Below are positions 9,019 through 18,004 of a stretch of DNA of 64,000 bases, in pieces. Under the pieces are notes generated by a model. That model saw only the letters and a list, made by a program, of their open reading frames with translations, made no database searches and was not told the origin of the DNA. The stretch lies in contig NZ_JALKCH010000003.1 of NCBI RefSeq assembly GCF_023016805.1, forward strand, positions 124,001 through 188,000. Reading direction: 5' to 3'. Position numbers and translations under genes: made by a program. Each line of letters begins with the position of its first letter. The stretch's first letter is position 1. This DNA comes from Ancylobacter crimeensis (GTDB lineage Bacteria > Pseudomonadota > Alphaproteobacteria > Rhizobiales > Xanthobacteraceae).

Positions 9019-10275
9019 ATGGCCCTGCCTTCCGACGATCCCGTTCCCGCACCGCGTGCCCGTCTTTCACTGAAGGAGGCGCGGCGCCTGGCGCTGGCGG
9101 CGCAAGGCTTCGGATCCGGGCATGGCGGGGCGGAGCGCGCCCATGTCCACACCTCCTATGGTCCGATGCGGCGCATGGCCGACCGTCTCGGCCTGCTCCA
9201 GATCGACTCGGTCAACGTGCTGGTGCGCTCGCACTATCTGCCGCTGTTCTCCCGCCTCGGCCCCTATCCGATGGAGCGGCTCGACGCCGCGACGCAGGGG
9301 CGCCGCCGCATCCTGTTCGAATATTGGGGCCACGAGGCCTCGCTGCTGCCGGTCGCGCTGCAGCCGCTGATGCGCTGGCGCATGGAGCGGGCCGCGCGTG
9401 GGCACGGCATCTATGGCGGCCTCGCCCGCTTCGCCCGCGAACAGGCCGACTATATCGAAGCAGTGCGCGAGGAAATCCGCACGCGCGGTCCCCTGGGGGC
9501 GGGCGAGCTTTCCGACGGCAGCAAGGGCGAAGGCGGCTGGTGGGGCTGGAGCGCGGGTAAGCAGGCGCTCGAATTCCTGTTCTGGGCCGGCGAGGTCACC
9601 ACTGCGCAGCGCCGCGGCTTCGAACGGGTCTACGATCTCACCGAGCGGGTCTTGCCGGCCGAGGTGCTCGCCGCCCCGACCGTGCCGGCCGAGGAGGCGC
9701 AGCGCCAGCTGGTGATGGTCGCCGCCCGCGCGCTGGGCGTCGCGACCGAGCCCTGCCTGCGCGATTATTTCCGCCTCGACCCCACCGAATCCAAGGCCCG
9801 GGTCGCCGAGCTGGTGGAGGATGGCCGGCTGCTGCCGGTCGCGGTGGAGGGCTGGAGCCGGCCCGCCTATCTCGATCCGGCGCAGAAGATCCCCCGCCGC
9901 ATCGGGGCCCGCGCGCTGCTCTCGCCCTTCGACTCGCTCATCTTCGAGCGGCGGCGCACGCAGGAGCTGTTCGGCTTCCACTACCGTCTCGCCTTCTACA
10001 CCCCCGCCGACAAGCGTTCGCATGGCTACTACGTCATGCCGCTACTGCTCGGCGACCGTCTGGTGGCGCGCATCGACGTGAAGGCGGAGCGGGCGACGGG
10101 CGTTCTCAGCGTGCCGGCCGCGCATATCGAGGACGGCGTCGCGGCCGGCGAGGTCGTTGAGCCGCTGGCGGAGGAGCTGCGGCTGCTCGCCTTCTGGCTC
10201 GGCCTGCCGAGCGTGCATGTCGGCGAGCGCGGCGACCTCGCTAACCCGTTGCGCGAGCTGTTCGGCCGCGGCTGA
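9019..10275 (+). CDS. YcaQ-type winged-helix DNA glycosylase
   Basis: A 418-aa HTH_42-family protein. The block LLQIDSVNVLVRSHYLP (about residues 57-73) holds the Q-hydrophobic-D catalytic motif of the YcaQ/AlkX branch; AlkZ proteins instead have Q-hydrophobic-Q. The EYWGHEASLLP and LLSPFDSLIFERRRTQELFGF segments are also family signatures. YcaQ of E. coli unhooks DNA interstrand crosslinks from alkylating agents. Cytosolic, probably monomeric. No SOS-type operator was identified upstream. It is followed by a DMT exporter, with 122 nt between. Confidence 0.88.
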   Translation: MALPSDDPVPAPRARLSLKEARRLALAAQGFGSGHGGAERAHVHTSYGPMRRMADRLGLLQIDSVNVLVRSHYLPLFSRLGPYPMERLDAATQGRRRILFEYWGHEASLLPVALQPLMRWRMERAARGHGIYGGLARFAREQADYIEAVREEIRTRGPLGAGELSDGSKGEGGWWGWSAGKQALEFLFWAGEVTTAQRRGFERVYDLTERVLPAEVLAAPTVPAEEAQRQLVMVAARALGVATEPCLRDYFRLDPTESKARVAELVEDGRLLPVAVEGWSRPAYLDPAQKIPRRIGARALLSPFDSLIFERRRTQELFGFHYRLAFYTPADKRSHGYYVMPLLLGDRLVARIDVKAERATGVLSVPAAHIEDGVAAGEVVEPLAEELRLLAFWLGLPSVHVGERGDLANPLRELFGRG

Positions 10276-10397
10276 GGGGTGCTTCCGCTTGGCGGACGTC
10301 GCGGAATCGATTAATTCCCCGATGGCTCCATGACGCTTCGACGTCGCTTCGATGACGTTCGCATGACGGGCTGTTTTCCTCTCCGGGCCGGGCGGCA

Positions 10398-11237
10398 ATG
10401 GACGTCAGCGTATTCATGGCGGTGATGGCCGCGGCGGCGATGCATGCCGGCTGGAACGCCATCCTCAAGATCCGGCTCGACCCGTTCCTCGCCGTGGTTC
10501 TGGTGAATGCGGCCTGCGGCATCATCGCTTTGCCGGCGGCGATCTGGTTCGGCCTGCCGCCGCTGCATGTCTGGCCGTGGATCTTCGCCTCCATCGCCAT
10601 CCATCTCGTCTATTACCTGACGCTGAGCGGGGCCTACCGCCTCGCCGACATGGGGCAGGTCTACCCTGTGGCACGCGGCAGCGCGCCGCTGATGACCGCG
10701 CTCATCTCCCTCACCGTGCTGGGCGAGCCCATCGACGGACAGGGGCTGCTCGGCGTCGTCCTGCTGGCCTTCGGCATCGTCGCCATCGCCTGGCGCAACG
10801 CCGGCACGCGGTTCGATCCGCGCGCGCTGCGGCTGGCCCTCATTTGCGGCGTGAGCATCACCGCCTACACGCTGGTCGACGGGTTGGGGGCGCGCAGCGC
10901 GGGCAATCCGCATTTGTATTCGGCATGGCTGTTCGTGATGGACAGCCTGCTCATCACCCTCACCGCGCTCGTCTGGAAGGGTCCCACGGCGCTCAGGCCC
11001 ACGCTCGCCTTCATCGGACCGGGCTTCGCCGGAGGGGCGATGTCGCTGTCGGCCTACTGGATCTCGATCTGGGCGATGACCCGCGCGCCGATCGGGCTGG
11101 TGGCGGCGGTGCGGGAATCGAGCGTGCTGTTCGGCGCGGTGATCGCGGTGCTGGTGCTGCACGAGCCGCTGCGCGCCAACCGCATCCTCGCCGCCGGGCT
11201 CATCGTCGCCGGCCTCGTGCTGATCAAGATGCATTGA
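10398..11237 (+). CDS. EamA/DMT-family transporter
   Basis: A 279-aa polytopic protein with about ten predicted transmembrane helices in two EamA repeats. The first repeat includes GAYRLADMGQVYPVARGSAPL and ends with LGEPIDGQGLLG; the second ends with VLHEPLRANRILAAGLIVAGL, the expected internal duplication. DMT proteins export or exchange small metabolites. The substrate cannot be assigned. The start at 10398 is directly followed by a typical first helix. Confidence 0.86.
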   Translation: MDVSVFMAVMAAAAMHAGWNAILKIRLDPFLAVVLVNAACGIIALPAAIWFGLPPLHVWPWIFASIAIHLVYYLTLSGAYRLADMGQVYPVARGSAPLMTALISLTVLGEPIDGQGLLGVVLLAFGIVAIAWRNAGTRFDPRALRLALICGVSITAYTLVDGLGARSAGNPHLYSAWLFVMDSLLITLTALVWKGPTALRPTLAFIGPGFAGGAMSLSAYWISIWAMTRAPIGLVAAVRESSVLFGAVIAVLVLHEPLRANRILAAGLIVAGLVLIKMH

Positions 11238-11270
11238 GAAGCGCGGGACGCCTGTGCTTCTCTCCCCGCC

Positions 11271-12686
11271 ATGAAGACCCCTGCCTCCCAACCGATTCCC
11301 GACCCCGCCGCCCGGCGCAAGGCGATGGCGATCCGCAAGGCGCACGCCCAGATCGAAGCAGCACATGCGGCCGCGCTCGAAAAGATGCCGGCGGGCGTGC
11401 CCGAAGACGCCTTCGCCGAACCGCTGGAGCGGCTGAAGCGCGGCACCCCTGTCGTCATGGTGCTGGGTGGCGCGGGCACCGGCAAGACCACCTTCCTGCA
11501 GGCGGTGCGGCGTATGGGCGAAGGCCGGCAGGCCTTTCTCGCGCCGACAGGCGTCGCCGCGCTGCAACTCGGCGGGCAGACCATCCACTCCTTCTTCGGC
11601 CTGCCGCCCCGCCTCGTCGATCCGGCCGAGGTGAAGCCGAAGACCGCCCGCCGCACCCTCATGAAAAAGCTGGAGCGGCTCGTCATCGACGAGATCTCCA
11701 TGGTGCGGGCCGATGTGCTCGACGCCATCGACCGCTGCCTGCGCATTGTCCGGGAGGACGATCGACCCTTCGGCGGGGTGCAGATGGTGCTGGTCGGCGA
11801 TTTCCTGCAATTGCCGCCGGTGGTGCCGACGGTGGAGCGCGAGATGCTGGCGCTGCTCGGCTATGACGGCCCCTTCGCCTTCGATGCCCGCGTGCTGCGT
11901 GAGGCGGAGGTCGACCGCGTCGCCTTCAACCGGGTGTACCGGCAGACGGAAGAAGAATTCGTCGCCCATCTCGCCGCCTTGCGCGCCGGCCGCAACGTGC
12001 AGGCGGCGATCGAAGCGATCAACGCCGCCTGCCACCGCGACCACCGTCCCGGCAAGGTGCCGGTGGTGCTCGCCCCCACCAATGCCCGCGTGGACGCCTA
12101 CAACCAGCGCGGGCTCGACGCGCTGCATGATGCCGGACGCGCCTATGGCGGGGTCAGCGAAGGCGAGTTCGACATCGCCACCGACCGCCTGCCGGTGCCC
12201 GAGACGCTGGTGCTGAAGGTGGGCGCCCGCGTCATGGCCGTGCGCAACGATCCCGCGCGGCAATGGGTCAACGGCTCGGTCGGCACGGTGGTCGGGCTCG
12301 CCGCCGACCGCGCCTATGTCCGCTTCGACGCCTCCGGCCAGCTCTGCGAGATCGAGGCGACGAGCTGGGAGCGCATCCGCTACGACTGGAACGAGAGTGG
12401 CGGCACCATCGCGGCCAAGATCGTCGGCTCCTATTCGCAGCTCCCTCTGGTGCCGGCCTGGGCGGTGACGGTGCACAAGGCGCAGGGGCTGACGCTGGAG
12501 GATGTGCGCATCGACCTCGATGGCGGCGCCTTCGCCGCCGGCCAGACCTATGTCGCCCTCTCCCGCGCCCGCTCCATGGCTGGCCTGTCGCTGGCCCGCG
12601 CGCTGCGCGCCAGCGACATAAGGGTCGACCGCCGCGTCGTCGGTTTCACCATGGCCTTCGAACGCGAGGCAGCGGACAGCGAGTAA
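11271..12686 (+). CDS. PIF1/RecD-like superfamily 1B helicase
   Basis: A 471-aa AAA ATPase. Walker A is GGAGTGKTTFL (about 65-75), the PIF1-type motif Ia is FLAPTGVAALQLGGQTIHSFFGLP, motif II is LVIDEISMV, motif III VLVGDFLQLPPV, and motifs V/VI AVTVHKAQGLTLEDV and TYVALSRAR. This matches bacterial PIF1-like 5'-3' DNA helicases, which act at replication or repair intermediates. It is complete and has no nuclease domain. It is separated by only 33 nt from the DMT gene but functional linkage is unlikely. Confidence 0.9.
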   Translation: MKTPASQPIPDPAARRKAMAIRKAHAQIEAAHAAALEKMPAGVPEDAFAEPLERLKRGTPVVMVLGGAGTGKTTFLQAVRRMGEGRQAFLAPTGVAALQLGGQTIHSFFGLPPRLVDPAEVKPKTARRTLMKKLERLVIDEISMVRADVLDAIDRCLRIVREDDRPFGGVQMVLVGDFLQLPPVVPTVEREMLALLGYDGPFAFDARVLREAEVDRVAFNRVYRQTEEEFVAHLAALRAGRNVQAAIEAINAACHRDHRPGKVPVVLAPTNARVDAYNQRGLDALHDAGRAYGGVSEGEFDIATDRLPVPETLVLKVGARVMAVRNDPARQWVNGSVGTVVGLAADRAYVRFDASGQLCEIEATSWERIRYDWNESGGTIAAKIVGSYSQLPLVPAWAVTVHKAQGLTLEDVRIDLDGGAFAAGQTYVALSRARSMAGLSLARALRASDIRVDRRVVGFTMAFEREAADSE

Positions 12687-12784
12687 TACATTTAATATCC
12701 GTTGATTAAAGACATTCCACAGACAACGCTTTACAGTTCTCCACTCTGTCTGTAGATTAATCGCATCGTCAACGGATGCTTCCC

Positions 12785-12883
12785 ATGCGCACGACCTTCA
12801 ACCGCTATCGCGACCGCGTGCTCTTCGCCCTCGCCTATGCGGCGATCGCGGGCACCGTGCTGTTCGCCCATCCTTTCGGCTGA
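12785..12883 (+). CDS. Candidate 32-aa membrane peptide
   Basis: A 32-aa frame: a basic N-terminus (RTTFNRYRDR) then one hydrophobic helix (VLFALAYAAIAGTVLFAHPF). An AT-rich 98-nt leader with an inverted pair ACAGAC/GTCTGT precedes it, which is unusual for this GC-rich region and could be its promoter. It ends 3 nt before the convergent LysR stop. It looks like a small inner-membrane protein, but nothing beyond composition and context supports it. Confidence 0.35.
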   Translation: MRTTFNRYRDRVLFALAYAAIAGTVLFAHPFG

Positions 12884-12886
12884 ACG

Positions 12887-13771
12887 TCAACGCGCCAGCT
12901 CATAGCCGAAGGCCGCCTGCTCCTCCCCGATCACGTCCGCCACCGCCGCCACCAGCCGCGCTGCCGCCGGCTGCAGCTTGCGGTCGGCCCGGGCGATCCA
13001 GCCCAGCGTGCGGGCGCACGCGGCGTCGGCCAGCGGCAGGAAGGCGATCTCCGCATCGGCAGGACGACACAGCCGCGGCAGGATCGAAACGCCCAGCCCC
13101 GCCCGGATCATCGCCAGGATCGAAGCCACGTTGCGGGCCTCCAGCGTCGTGGCGGCGTGCGGCGGACTCAGCCCGGCCATGCTGCCATTGACGATGAAGG
13201 TCTCCCCTGTCAGCGCCGGCCACGCGACCGCGCCGCCCTGTCGCGCCAGCGGATGGTCGGCGCGGCACACCAGTTCCAGCGTCTCGCGCAGCAGCGGGGT
13301 GAAGGCGATGCCTTGCCGCGGCTGGTTGAGCACGCAGAAGCCGATCTCGACCCGGCCATTGTCCACCGCGTCGATCACCGCCGCCGAATCCATGTCGCGC
13401 AGGCTCACCTGAAGGTCGGGCGCATCTGTCCGCAGCCGGGCGATGGCGGCGGGTAGGAAGGTGGTGGCGACCGAGGGCACGCTCGCGACATCGCAGCGCC
13501 CGACCTGATTGGCGGCGAAGGCGCGTAGCGCCGCGCAGGAGCGCTCATAATGGGCGAGCAGCGCCTGCGCCTCGTCGAGCACGCGATAGCCGAGCTGGCT
13601 CAGCGCCGCCTTGCGTTCGGCGAGGAACAGCGCCCCCCCGATATCCGCCTCAAGCTGCTTCAGCGTCATGGAAACCGCCGATGGGGTGCGGTTCAGGCGG
13701 TGAGCGGCGGGCCTGATGCCGCCAGTTTCCACCACTGCGACGAAGGTGCGCAATCCGGTGAGGCTGATCAT
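12887..13771 (-). CDS. LysR-family transcriptional regulator
   Basis: A 294-aa regulator. The N-terminal winged HTH (LTGLRTFVAVVETGGIRPAAHRLNRTPSAVSMTLKQLE) is followed by a long linker helix and a periplasmic-binding-like effector domain. The start at 13771 (MISLTGL) is preferred over 13807 because GGAGCG precedes it and LysR proteins begin close to the HTH. It is transcribed divergently from the aldehyde dehydrogenase of the M19/DUF3726 cluster, with an inverted repeat between them, so it most likely controls that cluster. The inducer is unknown. Confidence 0.9.
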   Translation of the reverse strand: MISLTGLRTFVAVVETGGIRPAAHRLNRTPSAVSMTLKQLEADIGGALFLAERKAALSQLGYRVLDEAQALLAHYERSCAALRAFAANQVGRCDVASVPSVATTFLPAAIARLRTDAPDLQVSLRDMDSAAVIDAVDNGRVEIGFCVLNQPRQGIAFTPLLRETLELVCRADHPLARQGGAVAWPALTGETFIVNGSMAGLSPPHAATTLEARNVASILAMIRAGLGVSILPRLCRPADAEIAFLPLADAACARTLGWIARADRKLQPAAARLVAAVADVIGEEQAAFGYELAR

Positions 13772-13780
13772 GGGCGCTCC

Positions 13781-13797
13781 GTTCAGTTGACCTGAAC
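13781..13797. promoter_or_regulatory. Probable LysR operator
   Basis: GTTCAG-TTGAC-CTGAAC is a perfect 6-5-6 inverted repeat, 10 nt upstream of the LysR start and 78 nt upstream of the aldehyde dehydrogenase start. Half-site spacing and position between divergent genes fit a LysR recognition site; autoregulation is expected. Confidence 0.55.
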
Positions 13798-13874
13798 GAT
13801 AGTGCAATATTCCGCGATTGACTGAAACACCGTCCCGGCCCGAGCATGGCGCCGCTGTCAGTAGGATGGGTCGG

Positions 13875-15323
13875 ATGGACGTTGCTCAGAACTATATCGG
13901 CGGGCGCTGGGTCGAGGGCTCCTCGACCATCGAAAACCGCTCGCCCTCCGACCAGACCGACCTTGTCGGCCTCTATGCGCAGGCGAGCGTCGCACAGGTG
14001 CACGAAGCAGCCACGGCTGCGCGCAGCGCCCAGCCGATCTGGGCTGCGACCGGGCTGGAGGCCCGCTCCGCGGTACTGGACGCCATAGGCCGCGAATTGA
14101 TGGCCCGCAGCGCCGAGCTTGGCCGGCTGCTCTCCCGCGAGGAAGGCAAGCCGCTCCCTGAGGGCAGCGGCGAGGTCTATCGCGCCGGGCAGTTCTTCAC
14201 CTATTTCGCCGGCGAGGTGCTGCGCATTCTCGGCGACGTCGCCGATTCGGTACGCCCCGGCGTGGAGGTGAGCGTCACCCGTGAGCCGCTCGGCGTGGTG
14301 GCGGTGATCTCGCCCTGGAACTTCCCCATGGCGACCGCCGCCTGGAAGATCGCGCCTGCGCTCGCCTTCGGCAATGCGGTGATCTGGAAGCCGGCCAATC
14401 TCACCCCGGCCAGCGCCCATGCGCTCACCGACATCATTTCCCGGCAGGCGATCCCGGCGGGATTGTTCAACCTCGTCATGGGCCCCGGCGGCGCGCTCGG
14501 CCGGGCGCTGGCGGCGGAGGCAGATATTGACGGGCTCACCTTCACCGGCTCCTGCGAGGTGGGACGCGACATCGCCGCCCACGCCGCGCCGCGGCTGGTG
14601 AAGCTGCAGATGGAGATGGGCTCCAAGAATCCGCTGGTGGTGATGGACGACGCCGATCTCGATCGCGCCGCCGACCTTGCCGCCAACGGCGCCTTCGGCG
14701 GTACGGGGCAGAAATGCACCGCCTCCTCCCGCCTCATCGTGCATCGCCCGGTCTATGAGGCGTTCGCCGGGAAGCTGCTGGCGCGGGCGAAGGCGCTGCG
14801 CGTCGGCCATGCGCTCGATCCGGCGACGCAGATGGGCCCGGTGGTGAGCGCCGGGCAGCTCGAGGCCAATCTTGGCTATGTGGCGCTTGCCCGCGCCGAG
14901 GGCGGGGAGATCGCCTGCGGCGGCACCCGGATCGAGGGTCCGGCGGACGGCTTCTACATGGCACCGACCGTTGTGCTGGGCACGCGCAACGAGATGCGGG
15001 TGAACCAGGAGGAGATGTTCGCCCCCATCACCTGCCTGATCCCCGCGGACGACCTCGACCACGCCATCGCGCTCGCCAATGGAACGCCCTTCGGCCTGAC
15101 GGCGGGCATCTGCACCCGCTCCCTGGCCCGCGCCACGAAATTCCGCCGCGCCTCGCGCTCCGGCTGCGTGATGGTGAACCTGCCGACCGCGGGCACGGAT
15201 TATCACGTTCCCTTCGGCGGCATCCGCGGGTCGAGCTACGGGCCGCGCGAGCAGGGCCGCAACGCCGCCGAGTTCTACACGCAGGTGAAGACCGCCTATG
15301 TCTTCGCCGGGGAGGCGGATTGA
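13875..15323 (+). CDS. Aldehyde dehydrogenase, alpha-ketoglutaric-semialdehyde-like
   Basis: A complete aldehyde dehydrogenase of 482 aa from the chosen start. PWNFPMATAAWKIAPALAFG, FTGSCEVGRDIA, LQMEMGSKNPLVV (catalytic Glu) and GTGQKCTASSRLIV (catalytic Cys) are all present. The last two motifs resemble the 2,5-dioxovalerate/KGSA dehydrogenase branch. The start at 13875 is chosen because AGGA lies 8 nt upstream; the frame is open to 13818 without family resemblance. Its stop overlaps the M19-like gene start (TGATG), so the two are translationally coupled. It heads a LysR-controlled operon and probably oxidises an aldehyde made by that pathway. Confidence 0.88.
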   Translation: MDVAQNYIGGRWVEGSSTIENRSPSDQTDLVGLYAQASVAQVHEAATAARSAQPIWAATGLEARSAVLDAIGRELMARSAELGRLLSREEGKPLPEGSGEVYRAGQFFTYFAGEVLRILGDVADSVRPGVEVSVTREPLGVVAVISPWNFPMATAAWKIAPALAFGNAVIWKPANLTPASAHALTDIISRQAIPAGLFNLVMGPGGALGRALAAEADIDGLTFTGSCEVGRDIAAHAAPRLVKLQMEMGSKNPLVVMDDADLDRAADLAANGAFGGTGQKCTASSRLIVHRPVYEAFAGKLLARAKALRVGHALDPATQMGPVVSAGQLEANLGYVALARAEGGEIACGGTRIEGPADGFYMAPTVVLGTRNEMRVNQEEMFAPITCLIPADDLDHAIALANGTPFGLTAGICTRSLARATKFRRASRSGCVMVNLPTAGTDYHVPFGGIRGSSYGPREQGRNAAEFYTQVKTAYVFAGEAD

Positions 15324-16324
15324 TGGCCGCGCCCTCCCCCCTCCTCATCGACGGGCTGCAGTTCTGCCGCTGGTCGCGCGACGTGTTCGAGCAGATGCGC
15401 GCCGCCGGCATGAGCGCGGTGCATGTCACCATTGCCTATCACGAGAATTTCCGCCGCACGGTGGACCATGTCGTCGCCTGGAACGCCCGGTTCCGCGATC
15501 ACGCGGACCTCATCCTGCACGCCCGCAGCGTCGAGGACATCGACCGGGCGCGGGCGAGCGGACGGACCGCGATCCTGTTCGGGCTGCAGAACCCCATGCC
15601 GGTCGAGGATGATTTCGGCCTCGTCGAGGTGCTGCACACGCTCGGCATCCGCTTCCTGCAGCCGACCTACAACAACCAGTCGCTGCTCGGCAGCGGGTGG
15701 ATGGAACCGGTCGATGGCGGGCTGACCCGCATGGGACGCGAGGTGATCGGCGAGATGAACCGGCTCGGCATGGTGGTCGACCTCTCCCATGCCGGCGAGC
15801 GCACCGCGCTGGAGGCGATCGCCTGCTCCTCCCGCCCCGTTGCCGTCAGCCATGCCAACCCCGCCTGGTGGCGGGCGACCGGGCGCAACGTCTCGCGCCC
15901 GCTGATGGAAGCGCTCGCCGCACGCGGCGGCATGCTCGGCCTCTCGCTCTACCCCCACCACCTGCCGGACAGCTCGCAGACCACGCTCGCCCGATTCTGC
16001 GCCATGGCACGGGATACCGCCGAGGTGGTCGGCATCGACCGCGTCGGCATCGGCTCGGACCTCTGCCAGGACCAGCCGGACGAGGTGGTGCGCTGGATGC
16101 GCGAGGGCAAATGGTGCCGGCCCGGCGACGCTCCGATCAACTTCCCGGCCCAGCCGGACTGGTTCCGCGACAATCGCGATTTTCCCCGCATCGCCGAAGG
16201 TCTCACCGCCGCTGGCTTCCGGCCGGACGAGGTGGAAAAGCTGCTCGGCGGCAACTGGTATCGCTTCCTGCGCGACGCCCTGCGCCCGCTCCCCGCAACA
16301 TCCGACACGGAGGCGGCGGCATGA
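15323..16324 (+). CDS. M19 (membrane dipeptidase)-like hydrolase with altered metal site
   Basis: A 333-aa TIM-barrel protein related to renal/membrane dipeptidase. Retained landmarks are VVDLSHAGERT and PVAVSHANPAWW (second-metal His ligands) and RVGIGSDL near the C-terminus. The N-terminal HxD of M19 (DGHND in relatives) is replaced by DGLQF, and the usual bridging Glu position reads GLQNP, with Gln. The binuclear zinc site therefore looks reduced to a single site or repurposed. No signal peptide is seen, so it is cytosolic. It is coupled to the aldehyde dehydrogenase before it and the unknown gene after it (ATGA overlap). Peptidase activity is doubtful; another hydrolytic or lyase reaction is more likely. 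Confidence 0.78.
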   Translation: MAAPSPLLIDGLQFCRWSRDVFEQMRAAGMSAVHVTIAYHENFRRTVDHVVAWNARFRDHADLILHARSVEDIDRARASGRTAILFGLQNPMPVEDDFGLVEVLHTLGIRFLQPTYNNQSLLGSGWMEPVDGGLTRMGREVIGEMNRLGMVVDLSHAGERTALEAIACSSRPVAVSHANPAWWRATGRNVSRPLMEALAARGGMLGLSLYPHHLPDSSQTTLARFCAMARDTAEVVGIDRVGIGSDLCQDQPDEVVRWMREGKWCRPGDAPINFPAQPDWFRDNRDFPRIAEGLTAAGFRPDEVEKLLGGNWYRFLRDALRPLPATSDTEAAA

Positions 16325-17994
16325 ATGCGGCCATCCCCAGCGTGCCCCCCAGCCTGTCCCTTCGCCCACCCTCCGAGGTGATGTGCCTCTCCCGTATGGG
16401 TGCGATGCATGCCAGCCGGCTAAGCTTCGCCCCCACATTGCTGCGCCGCGTCGCCGATGAGGGCTGGAGCTTTGCCCGCACCATATGGGCCATCGACGCG
16501 CAGGGCTTCGGCCACGCGGTCTACACGGTAACCACGCCGCGCCATCGCTACAGCCTCATTGCCTTCTCCCGCGACCTGCCCGACGACCAGCGCACCGACC
16601 GCGTCATCGCCGAGGCGTGGGACACCTCCTACGTGCTCTATGACGGCGTACCGGACGCTGCCGAGATCGAGCGTCTCGCCGCCAATGCCCCCCGACAGGA
16701 AGCCGGCCGCTTCAGCGAGCGCGACCTCGTGCTCTCGCGCGCCAACCGTAGCGTGCGGCTGTTCGAGACGGTGGTGAGCCACCTTGCCGCCGGCACCCAG
16801 CCGCCGCAGGAGCTCCTGGAGTCGGTCGGCTATCTGATGCGGACCACCGCGGTTTATGGCAACGGCAAGTTCGGTATCGCCGACCGCGACATCATCGCCG
16901 CGCGGGAGGACCTGAACGGGCCGTTCCAGGCGGAGATGCTGACGGTCTGGCTGATCCGCAGCTTCACGCTCGACCTCGTCGACCATGTCGCCGGGCAGCG
17001 CAGCCCTGAGGCGGTGCGCCTTGCCCCCGATCTGCGCCGCCGGCTCGGCGTGGGCAATTCCACCGGGCTCGGCATGGCGCCTTTCCTCGTGCGCCATCCG
17101 CTGCTGCTGCACAACTGGATGCTGGCCCGCGAGACCGCGCTGGCCCGCGTGCGCGCCGCCGCCTCCACGCCGGACACCGTCGCCGCGATTGCCAGGCACC
17201 TCGCCATCGCCCGCGCCGGCCTCGCCGACTGGGTCACGCAGGACGCGACGCAGGCCGGGCGGATCGCCCGGCTCGACGCCGATCTCGCAAGGCTCGCCGA
17301 CGCCGTCGAACGGCTGGCGGCCACCGGCGGCGACTGGGACGTGCTGTATCGCTTCGCCGCCGACGAGCTGTCCGTCGAGGCGCAGGAATTCACGGTCTCG
17401 CTGCTGCTGGAACCCAATGGCGCGCTGGTGGACGATCTCACCGGCACCATGGCTGCCGAGGAGGCGGTCAGCCACCGGCTCGACGGAGCCATGTCCTGCG
17501 GCGCGCTCGCCGCCCTGCTCCAGCGCGACTATGGCTGGGCGCTCGATCTCGACCGTGCGGCGCCGGAAGCCTCGGCCCGGTTCTGGTACGTCTCCGAGGA
17601 GAAGCTGGAGCCCCGCCTCGGCACCCGCGCGCTGGACGATGGCGCCGAGCGCGAACTGCCCCTCACCTTCGCCCATGAGGCCGAGGCGCTGAGCCGCCGC
17701 CTGGCGGATGCCGATCCCGCCCTGCCGGTGGCGGAGCTGGTCGCCCGGCACCCGGAGCTTCGTCACATCGTGCGCCGCGTGCAGTTCGTCGCCACCCATC
17801 CCTATGCCGAGATCCGCGACAACCTCGTCGACGGACGGATGCGGCCGATCGACCTGCTGCGCTGCAAGCTCTCCTTCTTCGGCGCCTCGCGCTTCGACCC
17901 CCGCTCCGACCTCTGGCTGCGCATCACGCTGTTTCACGGCGCGCCGTTCCCGGAGGAGCTGTGCCGCATCGAGACTGAACCTGTCGCCGCCTGA
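16321..17994 (+). CDS. Conserved protein of unknown function (557 aa), DUF3726-cluster partner
   Basis: A 557-aa soluble-looking protein with no signal peptide or transmembrane helix and no nucleotide-binding loop. I do not recognise a domain. Landmark segments are VMCLSRMGAMHASRLSF near the N-terminus, VGYLMRTTAVYGNGKFGIADRD in the middle, and RHIVRRVQFVATHPYAEIRDNLVDGRMRPIDLLRCKLSFFGASRFDP near the C-terminus. The start at 16321 overlaps the preceding stop (ATGA), showing translational coupling. Tight linkage to the DUF3726 gene (10 nt) suggests the two proteins act together, perhaps as subunits of one enzyme. That is inference from gene order. Confidence 0.75.
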   Translation: MNAAIPSVPPSLSLRPPSEVMCLSRMGAMHASRLSFAPTLLRRVADEGWSFARTIWAIDAQGFGHAVYTVTTPRHRYSLIAFSRDLPDDQRTDRVIAEAWDTSYVLYDGVPDAAEIERLAANAPRQEAGRFSERDLVLSRANRSVRLFETVVSHLAAGTQPPQELLESVGYLMRTTAVYGNGKFGIADRDIIAAREDLNGPFQAEMLTVWLIRSFTLDLVDHVAGQRSPEAVRLAPDLRRRLGVGNSTGLGMAPFLVRHPLLLHNWMLARETALARVRAAASTPDTVAAIARHLAIARAGLADWVTQDATQAGRIARLDADLARLADAVERLAATGGDWDVLYRFAADELSVEAQEFTVSLLLEPNGALVDDLTGTMAAEEAVSHRLDGAMSCGALAALLQRDYGWALDLDRAAPEASARFWYVSEEKLEPRLGTRALDDGAERELPLTFAHEAEALSRRLADADPALPVAELVARHPELRHIVRRVQFVATHPYAEIRDNLVDGRMRPIDLLRCKLSFFGASRFDPRSDLWLRITLFHGAPFPEELCRIETEPVAA

Positions 17995-18004
17995 GGAGGT
18001 CCGC

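Noticed and set aside
10311-12476. 721-codon minus-strand frame across the DMT and helicase genes
   Set aside because: Spans two genes with strong plus-strand family motifs and has shadow-type composition.
15323-16324. Ordinary membrane dipeptidase
   Set aside because: The N-terminal HxD and the bridging Glu of M19 peptidases are missing and there is no export signal.
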